From Pedosphaera sp. (GTDB lineage: Bacteria > Verrucomicrobiota > Verrucomicrobiae > Limisphaerales > Pedosphaeraceae), in the NCBI GenBank assembly GCA_028293265.1, contig JAQGPB010000065.1, positions 1 to 9,515 of the forward strand: a stretch of DNA of 9,515 bases, read 5' to 3'. A program made the position numbers and the translations under genes. The notes below the pieces were generated by a model. That model had not been told where the DNA came from. It made no database searches and saw nothing but the letters and a program-made list of their open reading frames with translations. Below, one piece after another: positions 1 through 7,000 of the stretch. Position 1 is the stretch's first letter. Every line of letters begins with the position of its first letter.

Positions 1-89
1 ACAAAGTTTTTTTGCCCTTCTATCCGGGTGCGGGACGAGAAATTCATAATCTCATTATAAACATTGGTCTGCGTGGTAAAGCTGGCCAT
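1..89 (-). CDS. Possible 5' end of a hypothetical gene, cut by the left edge
   Basis: An ATG at 89-87 on the minus strand opens a frame that stays open for 29 codons to position 1, beginning MASFTTQTN. A weak GGGA Shine-Dalgarno lies about 7 bases upstream of the ATG, after a run of AT-rich sequence. The composition (balanced polar and hydrophobic residues, no Arg/Pro/Ala excess) looks more like a real protein start than an antisense shadow, and it would be divergent from the cytochrome operon that starts at 219. No family can be recognised from so short a piece. It could be a chance open frame, since 29 codons are not improbable; the sequence left of the window would decide. Confidence 0.35.
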   Translation of the reverse strand, partial: MASFTTQTNVYNEIMNFSSRTRIEGQKNF

Positions 90-141
90 TTCAAATTCCC
101 AAAATAAATAGCTTTTGCCTCGTGATCATGATTCTCGATGC

Positions 142-170
142 TTTACGAAATACCCCGGAACGGCTATTAA
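142..170 (+). promoter_or_regulatory. Candidate sigma-70-type promoter for the DUF1592-DUF1552 operon
   Basis: TTTACG (142-147) and TATTAA (165-170) each match 4 of 6 consensus bases and are separated by exactly 17 bases. They lie in an AT-rich stretch about 50 bases before the ATG at 219. An alternative -10-like hexamer, TATCAT (174-179), matches 5 of 6 but has no -35 box at good spacing. This is a weak call made by eye. Confidence 0.25.
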
Positions 171-218
171 TCTTATCATGAACAAAACCCCGGCCCAACC
201 CGTCAGCCTTGCTGGCTT

Positions 219-2105
219 ATGAAGCATTGGTTGATCAACTTCCTGATTTCGATCTGGCTGGCTTATCCGGCATTGGCGCTGGCTGGTGCTTCCTCGTCGC
301 CTGATGCAGATTCTTTCTCCCATGAAATCCGTCCGCTGCTGGATGAATACTGCGCCAAGTGCCATGGACCGGCCAAATCGAAAGGCGGCGTCAATTTAAG
401 TTCCTTCACCAACACCATCTCCTTTTTTCACGACGTGCCTTTGTGGGAAAAGGTCGCCGAAAAAGTCCGCTCTCATGACATGCCGCCCGAAGGCAAGCCG
501 CAACCCGCCGACGCCCAGCGCGCCGCCTTGCTTGCCTGGGTCGAAAAGGCGTTGAAGGACCTCAACGAGGGACGTTTGGCCGCCGACCCGGGCCGGGTGC
601 TGATTCACCGGCTCAGCCGTACCGAATATAATTGCACCATCCGCGACCTCTTCGGCGTGGATTCAAAGCCCGCCGACAAATTCCCCAGCGACGGCGGCGG
701 CGGCGGCGGCTTCGATAACAACGCCGACACCTTGTTCATTCCCCCCATCTTGATGGAACGCTATCTCGCCGCCGCCGCGGACGTGCTCGACCAAGCGCCG
801 CGCGAACGGATTTTTTTCGCGCAGAAAGGCCTCTTGACCTCGGAACGCTCGGCCGCGCGCAAGATCATCGAAGAATTTGCCCGGCGCGGTTTTCGCCGCC
901 CGGTGGAGGTCGGAGAAGCGGAACGGCTGCTCGGCCTGTTCGATCACGCCCGCCAAAAAGGCCAGGAATTCGAGCCTGCCGTCAAGACCGCGCTCACCGC
1001 CATTCTGGTTTCACCCAACTTCCTCTACCGCGTGGAGCGCGACATCGCCACGCCACAGCCTTACCGCATCACTGACTTCGAACTCGCCAGCCGCCTCTCT
1101 TATTTCCTCTGGTCCTCCATGCCCGATGAGGAATTGTTCAAGCTGGCCGTGCGCAATCGCCTGCACGACCCGGAGGTGCTGACCCGCCAAGTCCAGCGGA
1201 TGATCCACGATCCAAAATCAAAAGCTTTCTCCGACAACTTCGCCGGACAATGGCTCCGCGTGCGTGAATTGCGAACCGCCGCCCAGCCCGACACCGGCAA
1301 ATTTCCCGCCTACACGCCCGCATTGCAGGAAGCCATGTATGGCGAGGTCATCGAATTCTTTGCTTCCCTAATCAACGAAGACCAAAGCTTGCTCAAGCTG
1401 TTGGACGCCGATTACACCTTCGTCAACGCCGACCTCGCGCAACTCTACGGCATCAAGGGCATTCAGGGTCCGGCATTGCAGCGTGTGTCGTTGAGCGACC
1501 ACAATCGCGGCGGCATTCTCGGCATGGCCGCCGTGCTTACCCTGACCTCCTACCCATTGCGCACCAGCCCGGTCTTGCGCGGCAAATGGGTTTTGGAACA
1601 AATCCTCGGCACACCGCCGCCGCCGCCGCCGCCACTGGTTGAGTCTTTGCCAAAAAATGACAAGGTGGTGGACGGCCTGACGCTTCGCCAGCGTTTGGAA
1701 AAGCACCGTGAAAAACCCGAATGCGCCTCCTGCCACCAGCGCATGGACCCGCTCGGTTTCGGTCTGGAGAATTTCGACGCCATCGGCCAATGGCGCACCA
1801 ACATTGCCGGCCAACCGGTAGATTCTAGCGGCGTGTTGCCGGGCGGCGAAAAATTTCAAGGCCCCGTCGAACTCAGAAAAGTGCTGCTCAATCGCCGGGA
1901 AGATTTTGTTCGCAACCTCACCGAGAAAATGTTAGCCTACTCGCTGGGACGTGGGTTGGACTATTACGACACACCCACGGTCAGGAAGATTTCAAAAACC
2001 TTGGCCGAGCATGATTATCGCAGCTCAGTATTAATTACCGAGATCGTGAAAAGCTATCCCTTCCAATTCCGCCGCAACGAACCCATACCGCCCACTATGC
2101 CCTGA
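219..2105 (+). CDS. Exported DUF1592-family Planctomycete cytochrome protein (PSCyt1-DUF1587-DUF1595-DUF1592-DUF1588-DUF1585)
   Basis: This 628-residue protein begins with a Sec-type signal peptide (basic residues 2-3, hydrophobic 4-22, Ala-rich cleavage area 20-25), so it should act outside the cytoplasmic membrane. Visible domains in order: an N-terminal cytochrome-c-like segment with haem motif CAKCH (45-49) and a following MPP (88-90) that may give the distal Met ligand; DUF1587 about 124-192; DUF1595 about 210-271; DUF1592 about 283-412; DUF1588 about 427-526 with a second CxxCH, CASCH (502-506), then the typical RMDPLGFGLENFD; and DUF1585 about 548-618. The seven-proline run (466-472) after LGT is a usual feature of the family. 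At 628 residues it is a compact member without the extra carbohydrate-binding or lectin-like insert of longer homologues. The start at 219 fits the signal peptide, although no clear Shine-Dalgarno precedes it. The next gene starts one base after its TGA. The family is thought to be redox or polysaccharide-linked; the reaction is unknown. Confidence 0.95.
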   Translation: MKHWLINFLISIWLAYPALALAGASSSPDADSFSHEIRPLLDEYCAKCHGPAKSKGGVNLSSFTNTISFFHDVPLWEKVAEKVRSHDMPPEGKPQPADAQRAALLAWVEKALKDLNEGRLAADPGRVLIHRLSRTEYNCTIRDLFGVDSKPADKFPSDGGGGGGFDNNADTLFIPPILMERYLAAAADVLDQAPRERIFFAQKGLLTSERSAARKIIEEFARRGFRRPVEVGEAERLLGLFDHARQKGQEFEPAVKTALTAILVSPNFLYRVERDIATPQPYRITDFELASRLSYFLWSSMPDEELFKLAVRNRLHDPEVLTRQVQRMIHDPKSKAFSDNFAGQWLRVRELRTAAQPDTGKFPAYTPALQEAMYGEVIEFFASLINEDQSLLKLLDADYTFVNADLAQLYGIKGIQGPALQRVSLSDHNRGGILGMAAVLTLTSYPLRTSPVLRGKWVLEQILGTPPPPPPPLVESLPKNDKVVDGLTLRQRLEKHREKPECASCHQRMDPLGFGLENFDAIGQWRTNIAGQPVDSSGVLPGGEKFQGPVELRKVLLNRREDFVRNLTEKMLAYSLGRGLDYYDTPTVRKISKTLAEHDYRSSVLITEIVKSYPFQFRRNEPIPPTMP

Positions 2106-2106
2106 C

Positions 2107-3510
2107 ATGAAACCCTGGCAAATCTCCCGACGAACCATGCTCAAGGGCGTGGGCGCGATGTTAAGTCTCCCGCTTTTGGAAGCGATGGTCCCGCCCCGGG
2201 TGCTCGCGGGCGCGGCACGCAAATCACCCGTTCGCCTGGCCGTGCTTTACATGGCCAACGGCGTCAACCCCCACGCCTGGGCGCCCAAGGGGCAGGGCGC
2301 GGATTTCGAGCTTTCTCCGACGCTCCAGCCGCTGCAAAAGCTCAAGGATGAAATCCTCGTTTTGACGCAGCTGATGAATGCCCACACCGATACCGGTGAC
2401 GGTCATTACGTCAAAACCGCTGCCTTCCTGACTGGCACGACCATCACCCGCACCACCGGCAGCGATTTGCGTTGCGGCGGTATTTCCATGGACCAAATCG
2501 CCGCCCAGCGCATCGGCAATTTCACTCCGCTGCCCTCGCTCGAATTGGGAATCGAACCGACTTCGACCGGTGTGGATGTCAATGTCGGTTACACGCGCCT
2601 TTATGGCTCGCATATTTCCTGGAGCACGCCCACCACGCCGTTGACCAAGGAAATCAATCCCCAGTTCGCGTTCGACCGGCTGTTCCGCTCCAGCGACCCG
2701 GCCAAAAAAGCCCGTGCCACCGATCAAAGCGTCGTTGACCTCGTCATGGAAGACGCGAAACGCCTGCAATCGAAGGTCGGCAAGGCCGATCAAGCGAAGG
2801 TCACGGAATATTTGGAAGCCGTCCGCGCCGTGGAGCGGCGCATCGAATTCGACGCCCGCCGCACGCGCGAAGAATACCGCGCCGATCCGCTCGTCCGCGC
2901 CGAAATCGAAAAGCTCGGCTCGCGCATCAAGAGTTATTATGACGATCCCGCGCAGGCCAGCGAGCGTTCCGGCGATCACACCGAGCACGTCCGCCTCATG
3001 CTTGACCTGATGGTGCTCGCGTTCTGGAGCGATTCCACGCGCATTTCCACCTTCATGTTTGCCAACGCCGTAAGCGGCAAAAATTTTTCCTTCCTTGAAG
3101 GCGTCAAGGGTGGTCACCACGAAATCTCGCATCACGAGGACAAGCCGGAAAAATTGGAACAATACAAGCGCATCAACACCTGGCACATGGTCCAGCTCGC
3201 CTACATGCTGGAAAAGATGCAATCCATCAAGGAAGGCGAGGGGACGTTGCTCGATAATTCCATGGTGCTCTTCGGAGCCGGCATGCGCGACGGCAACGCG
3301 CATGATCCGCACAACCTGCCCCTGGTTCTCGCCGGTCGCGGTGGCGGCACCATCTCCCCCGGTCGTCATCTCGTTTACGAGAAAAACACTCCGCTTTGCA
3401 ACCTCTACCGCTCCATGCTCACCCGCCTCGGTTCCCCCGTCGAATCCTTCTCCGACAGCACCGGCGAACTCCCCGGCCTGAACGACCCCGCATTTAAAGG
3501 AGCCACTTAA
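2107..3510 (+). CDS. Tat-exported DUF1552 (HXXSHH) family protein
   Basis: This 467-residue protein begins with a twin-arginine signal: SRRTMLK (7-13) followed by a hydrophobic stretch to about residue 28 and an Ala-rich cleavage area (VLAGAA), so it is probably exported folded. The body matches DUF1552. The signature HEISHH (338-343) is the HXXSHH motif that names the Pfam family. The C-terminal DGNAHDPHNLPLVLAGRGGG and GELPGL near the end are also typical of the group. Its ATG follows the TGA of the DUF1592 gene by one base and has no clear Shine-Dalgarno of its own, so translation is probably coupled. DUF1592/DUF1552 pairs recur in Planctomycetes, Verrucomicrobia and some Myxococcota, which suggests the two proteins work together; their substrate is not known. 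The protein resembles DUF1501 in layout (Tat signal, late His-rich motifs) but is a distinct family. Length is normal for the family. Confidence 0.95.
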   Translation: MKPWQISRRTMLKGVGAMLSLPLLEAMVPPRVLAGAARKSPVRLAVLYMANGVNPHAWAPKGQGADFELSPTLQPLQKLKDEILVLTQLMNAHTDTGDGHYVKTAAFLTGTTITRTTGSDLRCGGISMDQIAAQRIGNFTPLPSLELGIEPTSTGVDVNVGYTRLYGSHISWSTPTTPLTKEINPQFAFDRLFRSSDPAKKARATDQSVVDLVMEDAKRLQSKVGKADQAKVTEYLEAVRAVERRIEFDARRTREEYRADPLVRAEIEKLGSRIKSYYDDPAQASERSGDHTEHVRLMLDLMVLAFWSDSTRISTFMFANAVSGKNFSFLEGVKGGHHEISHHEDKPEKLEQYKRINTWHMVQLAYMLEKMQSIKEGEGTLLDNSMVLFGAGMRDGNAHDPHNLPLVLAGRGGGTISPGRHLVYEKNTPLCNLYRSMLTRLGSPVESFSDSTGELPGLNDPAFKGAT

Positions 3511-3520
3511 CTGGCCTTTA
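3495..3520 (+). terminator. Weak hairpin at the end of the DUF1552 gene
   Basis: TAAAG (3495-3499) pairs with CTTTA (3516-3520) and GCCA (3502-3505) with TGGC (3512-3515), leaving a 2-base bulge and a 6-base loop that holds the TAA stop codon. No T-run follows on either strand, so it could be only a weak or factor-assisted terminator, or chance. It sits between two convergent genes. Confidence 0.25.
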
Positions 3521-3543
3521 TTGCGCTTTCTACACCGTCCCAA

Positions 3544-3759
3544 TCATGCAGATATTCTCACATCGTATATTTGGTCGCCAAAACTCATGACGATGTCACA
3601 ATCCTCCAACCGTTTCACCCTGGCAACATCGCTTGCCTTGCCTACCCGCTCAAAATCTTGGGCTTGCCCAACATCTTGCGTCCAAGAGTTCGGGCTTATC
3701 AGGAACAACTGGGACGCCCTGCTTTGGATGAATACCTTGTAGTTTGTCTGATTCGCCAT
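3544..3759 (-). CDS. Small hypothetical protein, 71 residues
   Basis: The frame starts MANQTNYKV at 3759 and ends with TGA at 3546-3544. GGAGG (3767-3763) stands 3 bases before the ATG, the clearest Shine-Dalgarno in the window, and this is the main reason to call the gene. The protein is soluble and acidic to neutral: an N-terminal segment of short strands (YKVFIQ, QLFLIS), a central SWTQDVGQAQDFERVGKASDVARV that looks like a helix, then DIVMSFGDQIYDVRI, a pattern suggesting strand-turn-strand. No signal peptide, membrane helix or cysteine motif is seen. I do not recognise the family with confidence; the pattern WT-x-D-x-x-x-A-x-x-F followed by a late YD-V resembles small uncharacterised proteins of related bacteria. 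It converges on the DUF1552 gene (33 bases between stops) and lies 311 bases downstream of, and in line with, the synthetase gene. Overlapping plus-strand frames here are less protein-like. Confidence 0.55.
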   Translation of the reverse strand: MANQTNYKVFIQSRASQLFLISPNSWTQDVGQAQDFERVGKASDVARVKRLEDCDIVMSFGDQIYDVRISA

Positions 3760-3762
3760 GTA

Positions 3763-3767
3763 CCTCC
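3763..3767 (-). promoter_or_regulatory. Shine-Dalgarno of the 71-residue protein
   Basis: GGAGG on the minus strand lies 3 bases before the ATG at 3759-3757. The spacing is short but the match is full, and it supports this start and strand over competing open frames in the same stretch. Confidence 0.55.
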
Positions 3768-3810
3768 AAGATTACTTGCAACCTGCGGATGGCAACAACG
3801 TGTGAAAGCC

Positions 3811-3950
3811 TTACAGGTAATGTCTTCGGCGTCCTACAGGCTGACCCTGTCTTGCGGTTGTGTCCCGCATCAAAACGAACATCGTTGCGAGCCTGGTCAC
3901 AGGCGTGTTGCCCACGGCCCCGGAGTGCGCCCGTCCCGGGCGCAGCAACG
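3811..3950. repeat. Cluster of short inverted repeats / structured stretch
   Basis: Four inverted repeats follow one another: TTAC/GTAA (3811-3820, a near palindrome); ACAGG/CCTGT (3836-3840 with 3846-3850, loop 5); GCCTG/CAGGC (3891-3895 with 3900-3904, loop 4); and TGCGCCCG/CGGGCGCA (3926-3933 with 3937-3944, loop 3). The last is directly flanked by GCAAC (3945-3949), which can pair with GTTGC (3907-3911) to enclose it. This density is above what the neighbouring genes show. Read on the minus strand it lies in the leader of the 71-residue gene. It matches no RNA family I recognise. Confidence 0.45.
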
Positions 3951-4038
3951 TGCAAACTGGCGCCGGTCCGCGCATTCACGAAGCTCGTCTGCCCCCCATG
4001 AGTATTTTTCTTCATCCGTTTCGAATTGGTCAACACGC

Positions 4039-4070
4039 CCTTGCTTGGGATGCTGCAAGGCAATATTTTT
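4039..4070 (+). terminator. Possible rho-independent terminator reading rightward
   Basis: CCTTGC (4039-4044) pairs perfectly with GCAAGG (4055-4060) around a 10-base loop. On the plus strand it is followed by CAATA and then TTTTT (4066-4070). It would stop plus-strand transcripts that run through the DUF1552 gene end before they enter the antisense of the synthetase gene. In the minus direction the hairpin lacks a T-run, so it is a poor terminator for the synthetase itself. The stem is short, so the call is weak. Confidence 0.33.
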
Positions 4071-7000
4071 CTAAGCCACAGGTCTGGCCGGACTTCCCTC
4101 CCAACTCGTTCCCGCCGGCAACGTCTCACCCTTCATCAACAACGAAAGTTCCCCCAGCGAACTGCCCGCCTCCATCTTCGTATCATACAAAATAATTGAG
4201 CCCCCGCCGAGCACGCACCGCGCTCCAATATCCACCCGCGAAATCTTCATCACCCGGTCCTCGAACAAATGAGTCTGCGGTCCGCAATCACTGTTGAGCG
4301 CCGCATCGTCGCCAATCGAAACGACATCGAACTCCGTAATATCAGTCGTCTCCATGAACACGCGCCGGCCGATTTTGCACCCGAGCAAACGCAGATACGC
4401 CGGCAGAAACGGCGTCCCGCTCAACAACCCGGCAAAAAACGGCACCGCTAGATTTTCATAAGTTGAAGTAACCAGCTCACTCCGCCAGACGAAATTGTTC
4501 CACAGCGGCTTTTCCACCGGACGATACCGGCCAATCACCAGCCACTTGAGCACAACCCCAAAAAGCCCCGCCGCCGCGCCATAGGCCAGATACAACAACG
4601 GGAACACCGCCGCCACCTGCCACAAACTCCAGCCGTATTGATCGTCGTCATTCAGATCCACCACGAAGGACATAAGCAGCGAAGTCAGTGCAATCAGGCA
4701 CGTGAGCGGCAGGATGACGCGCACAAATTCGATGATTGCCCGCTGCACAAACAGATGGCGATGTGGTCGAAAAGTGGAACCCTCGTCGAATTGCTGCGCG
4801 GCCTGCCGCTGCGGCAAAAAGACCGCCGGTGTCCCGAACCACGACGAATCAGTTTTGAGCGCATCCTCGCGTCGCGCGGGCGGCACGGAAAGCACGCCGA
4901 TCAGCACGCCATCACCAATGGCCGCGCCCGCCGGCACGACGGCGGCGTTGCCAATGAAAGCGCGCCGCGCAATCACCGTTTCTTCCAGCACAAATTCCCC
5001 ATGCTGAACGCGCGGCGCTCCCAGCACCACGCCATCCGCCACGAAACTTTCTTCGCCAATGTTGAGCGTGTCAAAACCAATGGACGAGGCCGTGGACACC
5101 TCGGCCCGCGCACCAAGTTTCACGCCCAGCAGCCGATACCAAGGATTGAGATAGATCGTCGCGTAGAGCGGGTTCACCGTATCAAGGCTGAGTTCCATCA
5201 ATTTGTCCGCCAGCCAATGACGCACATAGGCCAGGCTGAAAACGGCATGTCGCGCCGGACGCACCCGTCCAACAAGCAGCCATTTCAGCAGCGCAATTTG
5301 CAAACACATGGAAACCACGAAAATCGCCGCCAGCACCGGCGACAGGAGCAGGAAATGATATGCATCCGATGCCTGGTCCAATTCCGCCATCAGCATCATT
5401 CCTGGAAAAATCGGCAGGATTGTGAAAACCGGAAAGATGAACAGCAACACGCCGAACATCGCCGCGTAACCCACGCGTACAGCAGAGGAGGGACGCGCCA
5501 CAGAACTGGCCGTGGCATGGCGAACGAAGCGGGCAGGGGAGCCGCCCCAAACTTCCCCCGCAGGCACGGTCACGCCCGGCGGCACCATCGAAAGATCCTC
5601 CACTTCCGCGCCGTCCTCCAACCTCGCGCCAGGAGCCACCGCGCTGTTCGCGCCAAGGTAGCAGCCGCGCCCCACGCAAACCCGGCCGATTTTCAACCGC
5701 CCGTTTTCCACCTTCCAGCAAGAGAGCGTCGCGCCGGGACTGAAACTGGCGTCATCGCCGATCTCGACACAATCGGGCGCGTCAATGGTATCATCACGCA
5801 GAAAGACGTTTTGCCCGATGCGCGCCCCCAGCAGGCGATAATAAAAGGCCATCAGCGGCGTGCCGCCAAGAAACTCCGTCGGCACCGTATCCAGCACGCG
5901 CCGCACCAACCACCAGCGAAAATAATATGCGCCCCAAAGCGGATGTTCGCCCGGTTTCAGCCGCCCGATGACCAGCCATTTGACCACAATGCCAATGCCC
6001 AGCATCACCGGAATCGCCGCGACAAAGAACGCCAGCGACAACGCGACCGCAACGAACTTGTTCATTTCCTGGTTCGATAGAATCGCGTAGGAAAGATAAG
6101 GAATAAGCCATTGCAACGAAAACACGGCGAAGATAAACACGAGGCTCACGGCCTGCGCGGCCGCACACGCAAAATAACGCCACGACGGCACAGGCAGAAA
6201 TTCCTCCCGTTGTTTGGCCCGCGCCGTGGAATCCGTCGCACGCGGTCGCGTGGCGTCCAAACGTATGGCCAGTCTGCGAATCGTCGGCTCGTTATAAACA
6301 TCCACCATCGAAACATGCGCCAGCGCAGTTTGCTTGCGAGCCAGCGAAACCATGCGCGCGGCGCGCAGCGAATGTCCGCCGAGGCCGAGAAAGAAATCGT
6401 CCTCCACCGACACCGGCAACGGAGCGAAGATTTCGCGCCAGACCGTGTGCAACGCAGTTTCGGTTGGCGTGGTCGGCGCCACGATGACCCGCTCCTCGGC
6501 CGGCGCCGAACGTGTCGGCTTTGGGAGACTCTTGCGATCCACCTTGCCGCTGGGCAAAGTGGGCAACGTGGCTACGACCTCGAACAATGCCGGCACCATG
6601 TAGCTTGGCAGCCGCTCCTTCAAGCACGCGCGCAAAAACGTTTCGTCCACTGCGCTCTCCTTGCCCGGCAGCACATACGCCACCAAAATGTCCACGCCTT
6701 GTTCATCCTTGTGCAAAACCACGGCGGCGTTACGGACACCTTCCATACCGGCCATGACAGCTTCGATCTCCGAAAGCTCGACGCGAAAACCCCGAATCTT
6801 CACCTGCGTGTCCATCCGGCCAAGAAATTCAATCTGCCCAGCGGCATTCAACCGCGCGAGATCACCGGTACGATAGAGCACCGGATCGCAGCCGCCGGGC
6901 ACAAATAACGGATTGGGAATGAATTTCTCCGCCGTCAAATCAGCGCGCCCCACGTAACCCAACGCGAGTCCCGGTCCACCGATGCAAAGTTCGCCGGATT

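Larger units (their letters stand above)
3760..4070. other. 311-base intergenic stretch without a convincing gene
   Basis: Frames on both strands are open here but are rich in Arg, Ser, Pro and Cys and lack start signals, so I do not call a gene. The stretch holds the leader of the 71-residue protein, a cluster of short perfect hairpins (3811-3950) and a hairpin followed by T5 (4039-4070). Upstream of the small minus-strand gene it could be a structured 5' leader, a small RNA gene or a decayed dispersed repeat. Confidence 0.5.

Noticed and set aside
2224..3543. Minus-strand open frame of 439 codons opposite the DUF1552 gene
   Set aside because: The plus strand encodes an unambiguous DUF1552 protein with Tat signal and HXXSHH; the reverse frame is Gly/Val/Phe-rich shadow sequence without a recognisable domain.
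3811..3950. CRISPR array or tRNA
   Set aside because: No regularly spaced direct repeats and no cloverleaf or T-loop sequence; the structure is a set of unrelated hairpins.
3571..4074. Plus-strand open frame of 167 codons across the 3.6-4.0 kb gap
   Set aside because: The first 60 residues look fairly protein-like, but the rest is Arg/Ser/Cys-rich, no Shine-Dalgarno precedes it, and it overlaps the minus-strand gene that has a full Shine-Dalgarno. A decayed gene remnant remains possible.
3650..4129. Minus-strand open frame of 159 codons overlapping the synthetase end
   Set aside because: It overlaps the synthetase 3' end and the small gene out of frame, lacks a start signal and has low-complexity basic composition; probably an open frame through the structured stretch.
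4638..6080. Plus-strand open frame of 480 codons opposite the synthetase
   Set aside because: The product is extremely rich in His, Arg, Gln and Pro and has no domain. It mirrors the hydrophobic membrane and beta-helix code on the other strand, as expected for an antisense shadow in a GC3-biased gene.
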